A stretch of DNA of 64,000 nucleotides. Origin: G963701675 sp963701675. Lineage in GTDB: Bacteria; Planctomycetota; Planctomycetia; Gemmatales; Gemmataceae. Positions 55,888 through 63,960 of this stretch are shown piece by piece. The position numbers were made by a program, and so were the translations under genes. The notes below the pieces were generated by a model that had not been told where the DNA came from, made no database searches, and worked only from the letters and a program-made list of their open reading frames with translations. The first letter of the stretch is position 1. Every line of letters starts with the position of its first letter. The stretch is taken from contig OY969623.1 in the NCBI GenBank assembly GCA_963701675.1, forward strand, positions 3,162,001 to 3,226,000, read 5' to 3'.

Positions 55888-56214
55888 ATGTCTGGGAATA
55901 GATCACTGCGGTGTCAGCCACACCCCATTGGCGAGGCCATGCACGGCGAGATTCTACTGGCGGACCGGCCGCATATCGTGTACGTTCCCGTGGATTGCCG
56001 AATGCCGGAGCCGCCGCCGGCCGTGTGCGTGGAAAACCGTACCTACGAGTCGCCGCGCCGAGGCCCTGGCAACACATCCATCGTGTTGATGATGATTTTC
56101 TTCTTCGCTCTGGGCGCGATGTTCGGGTCGATCATGGAAAGCAGGTCGGCGAAAAAAGCCGCCCAAACGCCACCGGAGCCGGCTGCCGTTGCGGATCAAT
56201 GGAGGTGGCGATGA
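55888..56214 (+). CDS. Single-pass membrane protein
   Basis: 108 residues; start at 55888 with AAGGAG 8 bases upstream. N-terminal 70 residues soluble (GEILLADRPHIVYVPVDCRM), then one helix SIVLMMIFFFALGAMFGSIM and a Pro-rich tail. The stop overlaps the next ATG (ATGA). Confidence 0.6.
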   Translation: MSGNRSLRCQPHPIGEAMHGEILLADRPHIVYVPVDCRMPEPPPAVCVENRTYESPRRGPGNTSIVLMMIFFFALGAMFGSIMESRSAKKAAQTPPEPAAVADQWRWR

Positions 56215-56321
56215 GCAACGAAAAGGAAGAATGGGATGTCGAGCTGGCCATCGCCTCATTCGCGGCGGTTGCCATGATCGTCGGTTACGCCTGCTATTTC
56301 CTTGGATTGTTTCCTGAGTAG
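56211..56321 (+). CDS. 36-residue membrane protein
   Basis: ATG at 56211 overlaps the previous stop; GAGG lies 5 bases upstream. MSNEKEEWDVELAIASFAAV then AMIVGYACYFLGLF: an acidic head and one hydrophobic helix. Confidence 0.6.
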   Translation: MSNEKEEWDVELAIASFAAVAMIVGYACYFLGLFPE

Positions 56322-56374
56322 CGAAGGTCGGGTATCACGCGGAAACGTTGAATTACGATTACGGTGCGATAGCG

Positions 56375-56617
56375 ATGAAGAGCCTCTTGACAGTGAGGCA
56401 TGCGGCACAAACGCTTAGCGTGTCGGCCGCGACGGTGTATGGCCTTTGTGCATTGGGACGTATCAGATTCTCGCGCGTGGGACTAGGTCGCGGCGTCATT
56501 CGGATTACCGAAGAAGCGATTACCGAGTATCTAAATGGGGTGGTGGAGGTGCGTCCTGCGCCTCCCCTACCCCGGCCTAGGCTCAAGCTCAAGTTCATTC
56601 AGCTGAAACAAGCGTGA
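56375..56617 (+). CDS. Excisionase-like HTH_17 (MerR-fold) protein
   Basis: 80 residues from the ATG at 56375. SLLTVRHAAQTLSVSAATVY, GLCALGRIRFSRVGLGRGVI and RITEEAITEYL form the standard excisionase winged helix (recognition helix then wing GRIRFSRVG). The basic Pro-rich tail (LPRPRLKLKF) may add DNA contacts. It faces the integrase convergently, 17 bases apart, the usual arrangement of a directionality factor and its recombinase. Confidence 0.75.
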   Translation: MKSLLTVRHAAQTLSVSAATVYGLCALGRIRFSRVGLGRGVIRITEEAITEYLNGVVEVRPAPPLPRPRLKLKFIQLKQA

Positions 56618-56634
56618 GGATGGGGCAGCTGCCG

Positions 56635-57645
56635 TCAAGCTTTCCTAATCGTTTCTCGGAGATGGTTGTCGGCCTTGTTCATGTGCTGGTACGTCTGGCT
56701 AACCATGTTGCCATTAACGTGACCGAGTAATTCAGCCACCACGAGATGATTCGCACCTGCCTCCAACAGTCTTTGAGTGAAACCGTGTCGCGCGTCGTAG
56801 GCGGCGAATCGCTTGCCGGTCTTTTCCTTCAATGACTGGAAGCGGGAACAGAGAGTATAGGTCTTCCAGGGGTTTCCCTCGGTGTTGCGGAATAGTTTTC
56901 CTTTCGGATACAGAGTGGCAAGTCGTTTGATGATCGCAAGCGCCTGGTCATTGAGGTAAATGAGGCGCCAGCGTTTCTTGCCCTTAGCTTCGTCAGGTGG
57001 GATTTCGATCCGGGTTTGATCGAAATTGACATGTCGTGCCTCGATGTGTCGTGCTTCCTGCGGGCGAGTTCCGGCAAGCCAAGCGAATGTGAATAAATCC
57101 CTGAATTCCTGATCCTTCACGTGCGAAAGCAGCTCGGAGAAATCCTTGAGGGCCATCGGATTGTCCCGCCGCGATGCCTGCGGTTTTTCGACGAAACGGA
57201 GGGGATTGGTGTCGATGTAGCCGAGCTTCATGGCCCAGTTGAACGGCCTTTGAATGGCGATAATTGCTCCCCTGCGGTAGGAGTTCCCCCAGCGGCTATG
57301 CTTGTCGGCCCATTCGATCACATGGAAAGGCTTCAAGGCGGTGACAGGCTGCCGTGCGATGTGCGGGACGAAATCGAGGAAGCTTTGCAAGCGGTCCAAA
57401 TACCAAGAGAAAGTCTCGGCCGCGCGATGTTTATGGCACCATTCGAGGTACTTGTCGATCACCTCGGCGACGGCAAGTCCTTCGGCGTGGGACACTTGGG
57501 TATCCGGCTTCTGAGCCAGAAGCTCGTGCATTCGGCGCTCGGCTTCTCGCTTGTCGGGACCGAGATTTACTTGCTTGCCGTGAAGGCAAACGAACCACGC
57601 ATTGCGATCGGAACGGAACCACGGTTTCGACGGTTTTCTCGCCAC
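56635..57645 (-). CDS. Tyrosine recombinase (integrase) of the element
   Basis: 336 residues; GTG start at 57645 with GAGGAG 6 bases upstream. N-terminal SAM-like core-binding domain (VAEVIDKYLEWCHKHRAAET, GAIIAIQRPFNWAMKLGYID), catalytic domain with Arg in AGTRPQEARHIEARHVNFD, a basic patch PPDEAKGKKRWRLIYLN, the RH box as YDARHGFTQRLLEAGANH (first His replaced by Tyr), LVVAELLGHVNGNM and nucleophile Tyr in SQTYQHM. Similar integrases are common in planctomycetes. It is transcribed away from the truncated tRNA-Leu at 57745-57801, so the attachment site is probably just upstream of its start. Confidence 0.88.
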   Translation of the reverse strand: MARKPSKPWFRSDRNAWFVCLHGKQVNLGPDKREAERRMHELLAQKPDTQVSHAEGLAVAEVIDKYLEWCHKHRAAETFSWYLDRLQSFLDFVPHIARQPVTALKPFHVIEWADKHSRWGNSYRRGAIIAIQRPFNWAMKLGYIDTNPLRFVEKPQASRRDNPMALKDFSELLSHVKDQEFRDLFTFAWLAGTRPQEARHIEARHVNFDQTRIEIPPDEAKGKKRWRLIYLNDQALAIIKRLATLYPKGKLFRNTEGNPWKTYTLCSRFQSLKEKTGKRFAAYDARHGFTQRLLEAGANHLVVAELLGHVNGNMVSQTYQHMNKADNHLRETIRKA

Positions 57646-57744
57646 GTGATACTCCTCGGGCCGTTGCCCAATTCTATATCCGTGCCAGCCAACCGTGCCG
57701 TGTCAGGATGTGGAAAGCGTAATTTCTTGCACTGAAACATTTAC

Positions 57745-57801
57745 CGCCGCGGATGGCAAGGTGTTTTAAGTCCCTTGTGTCTGCCATTCCACCACGCGGC
57801 C
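57745..57801 (-). pseudogene. Truncated tRNA-Leu(UAA), probable integration site
   Basis: Minus strand: acceptor strand GGCCGCG, then TGGTGGAATGGCAGACAC and AAGGGACTTAAAA, matching the 5' half of class II tRNA-Leu with anticodon TAA (57768-57766). After the anticodon loop the match ends: the long variable arm and the T-arm are missing. CGCGGC at the end can still pair with the acceptor strand. It adjoins the integrase gene, 100 bases upstream of its start, consistent with recombination in the anticodon loop. The 3' half was not found in this window. Confidence 0.5.
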
Positions 57802-57946
57802 GGTAGTGCTGTCGACTTCCGATGTCTCATCGTACCTTTTCGTAGCCCGCTAGCAAACCTCATGTCCTCTGTATTTGATAGCCCACGCACCGCCAGCGCG
57901 GTATGCTGTGCATACATCCTCGACCCTTTCTTAAAGCGACCTCACC

Positions 57947-58570
57947 ATGAACTCACCGGGTTCGGTTACCCATCTGTTCCAGGACTTGCGTTCGCCGGAC
58001 GAGTCGGTTCGTGAGAGTGCGGCTCAGGAAATCTGGGTGCGGTTCTCACAGCAACTTTTGGAACTGGCTCGAAACCGGTTAAGCGGCGCGATCAAGGTTC
58101 GCGAGGATGAAAACGACGTGGTGCAGAGCATGTACAAGAGCATTTGCGCCCGGCTCGAGCGAGGCCAGTACACGTTTGCCAATCGCGATGACATGATCGA
58201 CCTCATGGTCACCGTCACACTGAACAAGGTGCGCGACGCGGTCCGCCGCCATCAACGCGAAGGCCGTGACGTCGGCCGCGAACAAACCGGCCAAATGGCC
58301 GCCGGTCAGTCCGGCTCGATGGTCGATCTCGTGAACCTGCTCCCCGGCCCGGAACCGACCGCATCGCACGCCGCCATGTTCACCGAAACCGTGGAGGAGA
58401 TGTGCGGCCTGTTGCCGGACAAAATGATCCGAGACATCTTGATGTTAAAGCTGGAGGGTTACAACAATCGAGAGATTGCCGAGAAGCTCGGCTGCGCCGA
58501 ACGAACGGTCGAGCGAAAGTTGGATTTGTTGAAAGACAAGTGGCGACAAAGTCAGGCAGAAAAGCAGTAA
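57947..58570 (+). CDS. ECF-type RNA polymerase sigma factor (planctomycete kinase-linked)
   Basis: 207 residues. Region 2: ARNRLSGAIKVREDENDVVQ, SMYKSICARLERGQY, MVTVTLNKVRDAVRRHQREG. Region 4: CGLLPDKMIRDILMLKLEGY, NNREIAEKLGCAERTVERKL, then DLLKDKW. This is the ECF group commonly found beside Ser/Thr kinases in planctomycetes. It precedes the WD40 kinase by 137 bases on the same strand. ECF activity is thought to be controlled by the neighbouring kinase through phosphorylation in such pairs; that is inference here. Confidence 0.9.
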   Translation: MNSPGSVTHLFQDLRSPDESVRESAAQEIWVRFSQQLLELARNRLSGAIKVREDENDVVQSMYKSICARLERGQYTFANRDDMIDLMVTVTLNKVRDAVRRHQREGRDVGREQTGQMAAGQSGSMVDLVNLLPGPEPTASHAAMFTETVEEMCGLLPDKMIRDILMLKLEGYNNREIAEKLGCAERTVERKLDLLKDKWRQSQAEKQ

Positions 58571-58609
58571 ACATCACTTTCAATCGCCGCTGCATGGTAG
58601 TGCATCAGT

Positions 58610-58678
58610 CTCACCACCAAGGCACCAAGATCACCAAGAAAAGCACGGGCTTTGTGTTCTTTGTGTCTTCGTGGTGAG
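58610..58678. repeat. Intergenic palindromic repeat (ACCAAGG/CTTTGTG type)
   Basis: CTCACCAC at 58610-58617 pairs with GTGGTGAG at 58671-58678; inside, CAAGGCACCAAGATCACCAA and TTGTGTTCTTTGTGTCTTCG continue the imperfect stem. This is a widespread intergenic repeat form of environmental bacteria. It separates the sigma and kinase genes and may attenuate read-through. Confidence 0.6.
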
Positions 58679-58707
58679 TCACTACAAAAGGGATAGGAGA
58701 CCGCCCA

Positions 58708-61700
58708 ATGTCGGACCACGATGCACCCGGCGACAGCACGCTTGATACGGGCCAAGTCAGTCGGATCGATGCCATATGCGATCGCTTTGAGGCAGCCTGG
58801 CAAGCAGGTCAACGGCCACGAATTGAGGATTACCTGGCGGAGGTGCTCGCGGCCAATCGAACGTTATTGATCCGCGAATTGGTCGAAGTGGAGATCGACT
58901 GGCGCCGCCGCGCCGGCGACACGCTCGCGGCGGATGAATACCTGACCCGTTTCCCTGAGCTTGAACCGCAGTGGGTTACGGCGTTGGTGGCCGGCCAAAC
59001 TCCGGTCGCTGACGCTCCCGGCTCGCCACAGAACGATGGAATGTTTTCTGGAACTCGGGCGAAACGAATTCGCTGTCCGCATTGTCACAACCCGATCAAC
59101 CTAATCGACGACCGTTCCGACGAGGTGCTCTGTCCGGGTTGCGGTAGCAGTTTTACCGTGCGCGATGCCCACCATACCGATACGACCAGTGCCAGTCGGC
59201 CGTTGGGAAAGTATCAACTGTTGGATCGCGTCGGTCTCGGCGCCTTCGGCGCCGTGTGGAAGGCACGTGACACGCAGCTGGACCGCGTCGTCGCCCTGAA
59301 GATTCCGCACACGGGATTGCTCACCAACGACTCCGAGCTTCAGCGCTTTCACCGGGAAGCCCGCGCCGCCGCACAACTGCGCCATCCAGGCATCGTCACC
59401 GTTTACGATGTCGAAACACTGGACGGGCTGCCGACAATCGTCTCGGATTTCATCGACGGCGCCCCGCTGCGCGATTTGCTGCAAACACGACGCCTTACAT
59501 TCCGCGAAGCAGCGAAGGTCCTGGCCGACATCGCCGAAGCCGTCCACTACGCGCACACGCTCGGCGTCGTCCACCGCGACCTGAAACCGGCGAACATCCT
59601 GATGTCGTTTAGCCGCGACGCGGAGTCCTCGGAGCGGAGCGCGTCGGCCGATGCACGTCCCGCGCTCCGCTCCGAAGACTCCGCGTCGCGGCTAATCCAT
59701 ATGACGCCGCTCATTACCGATTTCGGCCTCGCCCTCCGCAACGAAGCCGAAGTGACGATGACGCTCGATGGCCACATCATCGGCACCCCTGCCTACATGA
59801 GCCCCGAACAAGCGGCGGGCAAGGCCCACGCCGCCGACGCTCGCAGCGATGTCTACAGCCTCGGCGTGATCTTCTACGAACTCTTGACCGGCGAACTCCC
59901 CTTCCGCGGCTCACGGGTGATGATGATCCAACAGGTGATGCACGAAGAACCCCGGCCACCGCGCAAGTCAAACGACAAGATTCCGCGCGATTTAGAGACG
60001 GTGTGTTTGAAGTGCCTGCGCAAGGAACCGGTGCGCCGCTATCAAACTGCCCGCGAATTGGCGGAGGGCCTGCGCCGCTGGCTGAACGGCGAACCGGTGC
60101 AAGCCCGGCCCGTGGGCGCCGTGGAGCGCGGCTGGCGCTGGTGCCGGCGGAATCCGGCGATGACGGCTTCGCTCTTCACAATAGCGCTCGTACTAGCTGC
60201 AGGCACCATGGTCGCCGCATACTTTGCTGTTCTCGAGCGGCGCAAAAGCACCGAGTCGAAGGAGAACGCCGACCGTGCGGACAGGGAAGCCGACCGTGCA
60301 CGTAGCTCGCATTACGCAGGTGACATGCATCTGATTCAACAGGCCTGGGACGACGACCGGATCGACCGCGTCGTTGAACTCCTGGAGGGACAAACGCCGG
60401 AGCAAACGGGAGGAATTGATTATAGAGGGTTTGAGTGGTACTTCTGGCGTACGCGTTGCAATCAAGAACGTGCTAGCTTTAAGACATACTGGCGCACTGG
60501 CGTTGCATTTAGCCCGGATGGCGCCCGCTTCGCCAGCGCGTCCGGCGACAACACAGCTCGGGTGTGGGATGCACGGAGCGGTCAGGAACTTCTCATCCTC
60601 AAAGGGCACACGAGCGCCGTCACAAGCGTGGTCTTCAGTCCCGATGGCCGCCGCATTGCCACCGGCTGTGGCGGCGACTATTACACCGACTCAATGGATA
60701 ACACAGCTCGGGTGTGGGACGCAAGGAGCGGTCAGGAACTATTCACTCTCAAAGGGCACACTAGCGCCGTCACTAGCGTGGTCTTTAGTCCCGACGGCCG
60801 CCGCATCGCCACTACAGCCTCTAGCTCCCGACGAGGCAAAGACTCCGAGGGCAGCAACGTCCTAATCGACTCTGAGGACAAGACGGCTCGGGTGTGGGAC
60901 ACACTTAGCGGTGAGGAACTTCTCATCCTTAAGGGGCACACGAGCAGTATCACTAGCGTGGCCTTTAGTCCCGATAGCCGCCGCATCGCCACAGCTTCCC
61001 TCGATCGGACGGCGCGGATGTGGGACGCACTAGACGGGCAGCATCTCTTCACCCTTAAAGGGCACACGAGTGGTGTCACCAACGTGGCGTTCAGTCCCGA
61101 TGGCGGCCGCATCGCGTCAGTCGATCAAAGAGTGCGCATCTGGGATGCCAAGACTGGCCAAGAGTTAGTCACTCTAAACACGCGCGACGGCATCGCAGTG
61201 GCCTTCAATAGTGATGGCGGCTACATCGCGACCGCGGACAGCAAAACTGTGCAACTGTGGGACGCATTCAGCGGCAAGCTAGTGGCTCGCATCAATACTG
61301 ACACGACTTCATTAAGACCCCTGGCGGTAAGTCCCGACGGACGCCGCATCGCCACCGTTTCGCGAGACAGCACCATGCGTCTCTGGAATGCCGCCACAGG
61401 CCATGAACTCTCCACACTCAAAGGGCACAGGAAAAACGTCACAAGTATCGCTTTCAGCCGCGATAGCCGCTCCATCGCCAGCACCTCAGACGATGGCACG
61501 GCGCGACTGTGGGATGTCGAATCGCAGGGGCCCCTTACGTTAAGAGGGCATACTGATGACGTCAGTGGCGTGGCCTTCAGTCCTGATGGCAGCCGCCTCG
61601 CCACCGCCTCCCTTGACAAGACGGCGAGGGTCTGGGACTGGCAAAGCGGGAAGGTACTGGTCACCTTCAAAGCACACACGGACGGTGTCACAAGTGTGTC

Positions 61701-62979
61701 CTTCAGTCCCGATGGCCGCCGTATTGCCACCGCCTCGCGCGATAACACGGCGCGGGTGTGGGACGCACAGAGCGGCGAGGAAATCTTCGTACTTCAGCAC
61801 ACGGGTTGGGTCACCAGCGTAGCCTTCAGTCCCGATCGCCGCCGCATCGCCACCGCCTCTCATAAGACGGCGGTGTGGGACGCGGAGAACGGCCAGAAAC
61901 TGTTTAGCCTCAGCGGCGACTCGGCACTTAGCGTAGCCTTTAGTCCAGACGGCCGTCAAATCGGGGCTGCATCCTACTTCCAGGCGCGTGTATGGGACGC
62001 ACTCAGCGGCAAGGAACTGTCTTCTCTTAAGTCGCCCTTCTTGGGCACATACACGTTCCGGTGTGGGGGGCCTTGCGTGGCATTTAGACCAAACGATGAC
62101 GGCCTTGCCAATGTTACTTTTCAGAATGCGGTAATACTATGGAACGCGCAGAGTGCCGAGAACCGTCGTGTCCTGCATGGGCATACAGACAATGTTGTCG
62201 GGCTTGCATTCAGTCCGGATGGCGGTCGCATTGCAACTGCATCACAAGATAATACGGCAAGAGTATGGGATTCGCAAAGCGGTCGGCAACTCTTGAACCT
62301 CAGGGGGCACTCGAAGTTTGTTTCTTGTGTGGCATTCAGTCCGGATGGGCGACGCATCGCTACTTCCTCAGGTGACAAAACCGTTCGGATATGGGATGGG
62401 GAGATGCCAACGCCGGAGCAACGTCGCGCGCGCTATGTTGTTGATGTCGTTAACTCTACATGGGAGCAAGCGCCACTTAGAAACGAGATGTTGCGCCGAA
62501 TTCGGGACGACAAATTCCTCAACGGCGAGGATCGGATTCGGGCACTGGCCATCGCAGAGCAATATCCCGAACAGGCTGAACCCTTGGAATTGAACGCCGC
62601 TAGTTGGCAGGTAGTACGGTTTAGCGGTGAGGCGGAGCCGTTACGGTTCGCCTTACATTTGGCCGAAGCCGCCTGTCGTGCGCAGCCGAACAATGGCACC
62701 TATCTCAATACGCTCGGCGTGGCCCAGTACCGCTGTGGGAATTACGAAGACGCTCTTAAGACGCTAACCCGCTCCGACGAACTCAACTCCGAGAGCAGAC
62801 TTTCGATCCCAGAAGACCTCGCCTTCCTCGCCATGGCCCACCACCAACTCGGCAACGCCGACCAAGCCAAGACATTCCTCACCCGACTGCGCGATCGCAT
62901 GAAGCAAAGCGAGCCGTCGGAGGACGCGAAGGCGTTCTTAAAAGAGGCTGAGGAGTTGATTGAAGGAAGGAAACGGTAA
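58708..62979 (+). CDS. Ser/Thr protein kinase with zinc ribbon, WD40 repeats and TPR-like tail
   Basis: 1423 residues. Leader (RFEAAWQAGQRPRIEDYLAE), zinc ribbon C123xxC126 and C142xxC145, kinase domain from about 165: VGLGAFGAVWKARD, VVALKIPH, HRDLKPANIL at 289-298, DFG at 338-340, GTPAYMSPEQAAGKAHAADA. Between ANIL and DFG an extra 32 residues (SFSRDAESSERSASADARPA onward) are encoded by a palindromic insertion. One membrane helix follows near 485-508, then 15 WD motifs (VWDARSGQEL and variants; enough for two propellers), ending with a TPR-like region (NGTYLNTLGVAQYRCGNYED). Regulatory receptor kinase with an outer WD40 sensor. The sigma gene upstream is the likely partner. Confidence 0.93.
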   Translation: MSDHDAPGDSTLDTGQVSRIDAICDRFEAAWQAGQRPRIEDYLAEVLAANRTLLIRELVEVEIDWRRRAGDTLAADEYLTRFPELEPQWVTALVAGQTPVADAPGSPQNDGMFSGTRAKRIRCPHCHNPINLIDDRSDEVLCPGCGSSFTVRDAHHTDTTSASRPLGKYQLLDRVGLGAFGAVWKARDTQLDRVVALKIPHTGLLTNDSELQRFHREARAAAQLRHPGIVTVYDVETLDGLPTIVSDFIDGAPLRDLLQTRRLTFREAAKVLADIAEAVHYAHTLGVVHRDLKPANILMSFSRDAESSERSASADARPALRSEDSASRLIHMTPLITDFGLALRNEAEVTMTLDGHIIGTPAYMSPEQAAGKAHAADARSDVYSLGVIFYELLTGELPFRGSRVMMIQQVMHEEPRPPRKSNDKIPRDLETVCLKCLRKEPVRRYQTARELAEGLRRWLNGEPVQARPVGAVERGWRWCRRNPAMTASLFTIALVLAAGTMVAAYFAVLERRKSTESKENADRADREADRARSSHYAGDMHLIQQAWDDDRIDRVVELLEGQTPEQTGGIDYRGFEWYFWRTRCNQERASFKTYWRTGVAFSPDGARFASASGDNTARVWDARSGQELLILKGHTSAVTSVVFSPDGRRIATGCGGDYYTDSMDNTARVWDARSGQELFTLKGHTSAVTSVVFSPDGRRIATTASSSRRGKDSEGSNVLIDSEDKTARVWDTLSGEELLILKGHTSSITSVAFSPDSRRIATASLDRTARMWDALDGQHLFTLKGHTSGVTNVAFSPDGGRIASVDQRVRIWDAKTGQELVTLNTRDGIAVAFNSDGGYIATADSKTVQLWDAFSGKLVARINTDTTSLRPLAVSPDGRRIATVSRDSTMRLWNAATGHELSTLKGHRKNVTSIAFSRDSRSIASTSDDGTARLWDVESQGPLTLRGHTDDVSGVAFSPDGSRLATASLDKTARVWDWQSGKVLVTFKAHTDGVTSVSFSPDGRRIATASRDNTARVWDAQSGEEIFVLQHTGWVTSVAFSPDRRRIATASHKTAVWDAENGQKLFSLSGDSALSVAFSPDGRQIGAASYFQARVWDALSGKELSSLKSPFLGTYTFRCGGPCVAFRPNDDGLANVTFQNAVILWNAQSAENRRVLHGHTDNVVGLAFSPDGGRIATASQDNTARVWDSQSGRQLLNLRGHSKFVSCVAFSPDGRRIATSSGDKTVRIWDGEMPTPEQRRARYVVDVVNSTWEQAPLRNEMLRRIRDDKFLNGEDRIRALAIAEQYPEQAEPLELNAASWQVVRFSGEAEPLRFALHLAEAACRAQPNNGTYLNTLGVAQYRCGNYEDALKTLTRSDELNSESRLSIPEDLAFLAMAHHQLGNADQAKTFLTRLRDRMKQSEPSEDAKAFLKEAEELIEGRKR
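59611..59693. repeat. In-frame 33-bp inverted repeat inside the kinase gene
   Basis: Left arm 59611-59643 (AGCCGCGACGCGGAGTCCTC and onward) and right arm 59661-59693 are reverse complements over 33 bases with one mismatch; the spacer is 17 bases. The 83-base palindrome keeps the reading frame and adds residues between the catalytic HRD and DFG motifs of the kinase. Confidence 0.85.
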
Positions 62980-63024
62980 TCCCCGTTCGCAGACCACAAC
63001 ACGTTGGCAAGGTTGCGAAGCGAA

Positions 63025-63360
63025 TCACACCGCCAGTGTGATCCGAATGGCTTGCTCAACTCGCGACATCGTGGTTGGAGCGAGGCTTCCGAGCTTACTT
63101 AACAGCCGAGTTCTATCGCAGACGCGGACTTGATGGCACAACGCGACTGAGTCGATCGCCAACCCGCCATCGCCCGACGACACGAGTAAGCAGAAGGGAA
63201 ATCGGCTCCATTTGAGATTGCTCGTGAACGGAATTACGACCGCGGTGCGAAGGAAAGTATTGAGCGGATCAGCCTGAAGAACTAATACCGGCCGCGTTCC
63301 AGCCTGCTCAGAACCGCGCACTGGATTGAGGTCCGCGACCCAAACATCTCCGCGATTCAT
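63025..63360 (-). CDS. MazF/PemK-type toxin endoribonuclease
   Basis: 111 residues. RGDVWVADLNPVRGSEQAGT and RPVLVLQADPLN are the standard MazF opening (conserved Arg and Pro-Val), followed by VVIPFTSNLKWSRFPFCLLV, DSVALCHQVRVCDRTRLLSK and TMSRVEQAIRITLAV. MazF cuts mRNA at short sequence motifs. The start overlaps the antitoxin stop (ATGA), the usual toxin-antitoxin order. It lies next to, but converges on, the WD40 kinase. Confidence 0.88.
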   Translation of the reverse strand: MNRGDVWVADLNPVRGSEQAGTRPVLVLQADPLNTFLRTAVVIPFTSNLKWSRFPFCLLVSSGDGGLAIDSVALCHQVRVCDRTRLLSKLGSLAPTTMSRVEQAIRITLAV

Positions 63361-63617
63361 ACCCGATCCGCTTCTCGAAGGCCTGTTTCATAGTCGTCGA
63401 ACGCCATGTTTGCGAGGCTCAGGTCTTCCGATGCGAGTTCACGGTAGGCGGAGGCCAAGTCCGGGTCTTTCAAAAGAGCGTCGATCTGCTCGGCGTCAAC
63501 GAATCGGCGAACGAGTTCTGCAAGTACGGGTTCCTTATCCTGTCCGCGCGCCGCACAAACGGCCTCGAACGAAGCGTTGAGTGCATCATCCAGTTGAACT
63601 TCGACCATGACCGGCAT
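63357..63617 (-). CDS. Putative MazE-like/RHH antitoxin
   Basis: 86 residues; start at 63617 (MPVMVEVQLDDALNASFEAV) with GAGG 6 bases upstream; a longer frame upstream has no ribosome site. The first 45 residues look like a ribbon-helix-helix DNA-binding module, the acidic C-terminus (ELASEDLSLANMAFDDYETG) would wrap the toxin. First gene of the pair, overlapping mazF by four bases; such antitoxins usually repress their own operon. Confidence 0.75.
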   Translation of the reverse strand: MPVMVEVQLDDALNASFEAVCAARGQDKEPVLAELVRRFVDAEQIDALLKDPDLASAYRELASEDLSLANMAFDDYETGLREADRV

Positions 63618-63960
63618 GGGAATCCTCAATGCTACGTTAAGTTGTGGTTCGCGTTTCACTGGCCGTATTGTACGCTCCCCGCTGCAATTTGGCGTCATCA
63701 CTACTAGCCGTGGGCAGACGGCGCCGTAAACCGGCGCTGACGCCACCGTCTCGAACCAATCACCGATCTCATCAAAAACGCCCGTTCAAAAAAAACAAAA
63801 AAACTTCAACCCCGTGTCGGGTTTCGCCGGGCCGTGGCGATCCCTTCGTAGGCGAGTTGTTCTCGCCTGTCGGGAACGACGCGAGCAGAGGCAAACGGCA
63901 TAAGCGGCCTGTGGCGGCCGCTCCTCACACGTTGTGGTCTTTTTCAAAAAAGGAAGGTGG
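63618..63960. promoter_or_regulatory. Intergenic region with short hairpin before the last gene
   Basis: About 340 bases. It holds the promoter of the toxin-antitoxin pair (minus) and the leader of the plus-strand gene at 63961. AGCGGCC...GGCCGCT at about 63904-63923 forms a 7-bp stem in that leader. Nothing else recognised. Confidence 0.4.
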
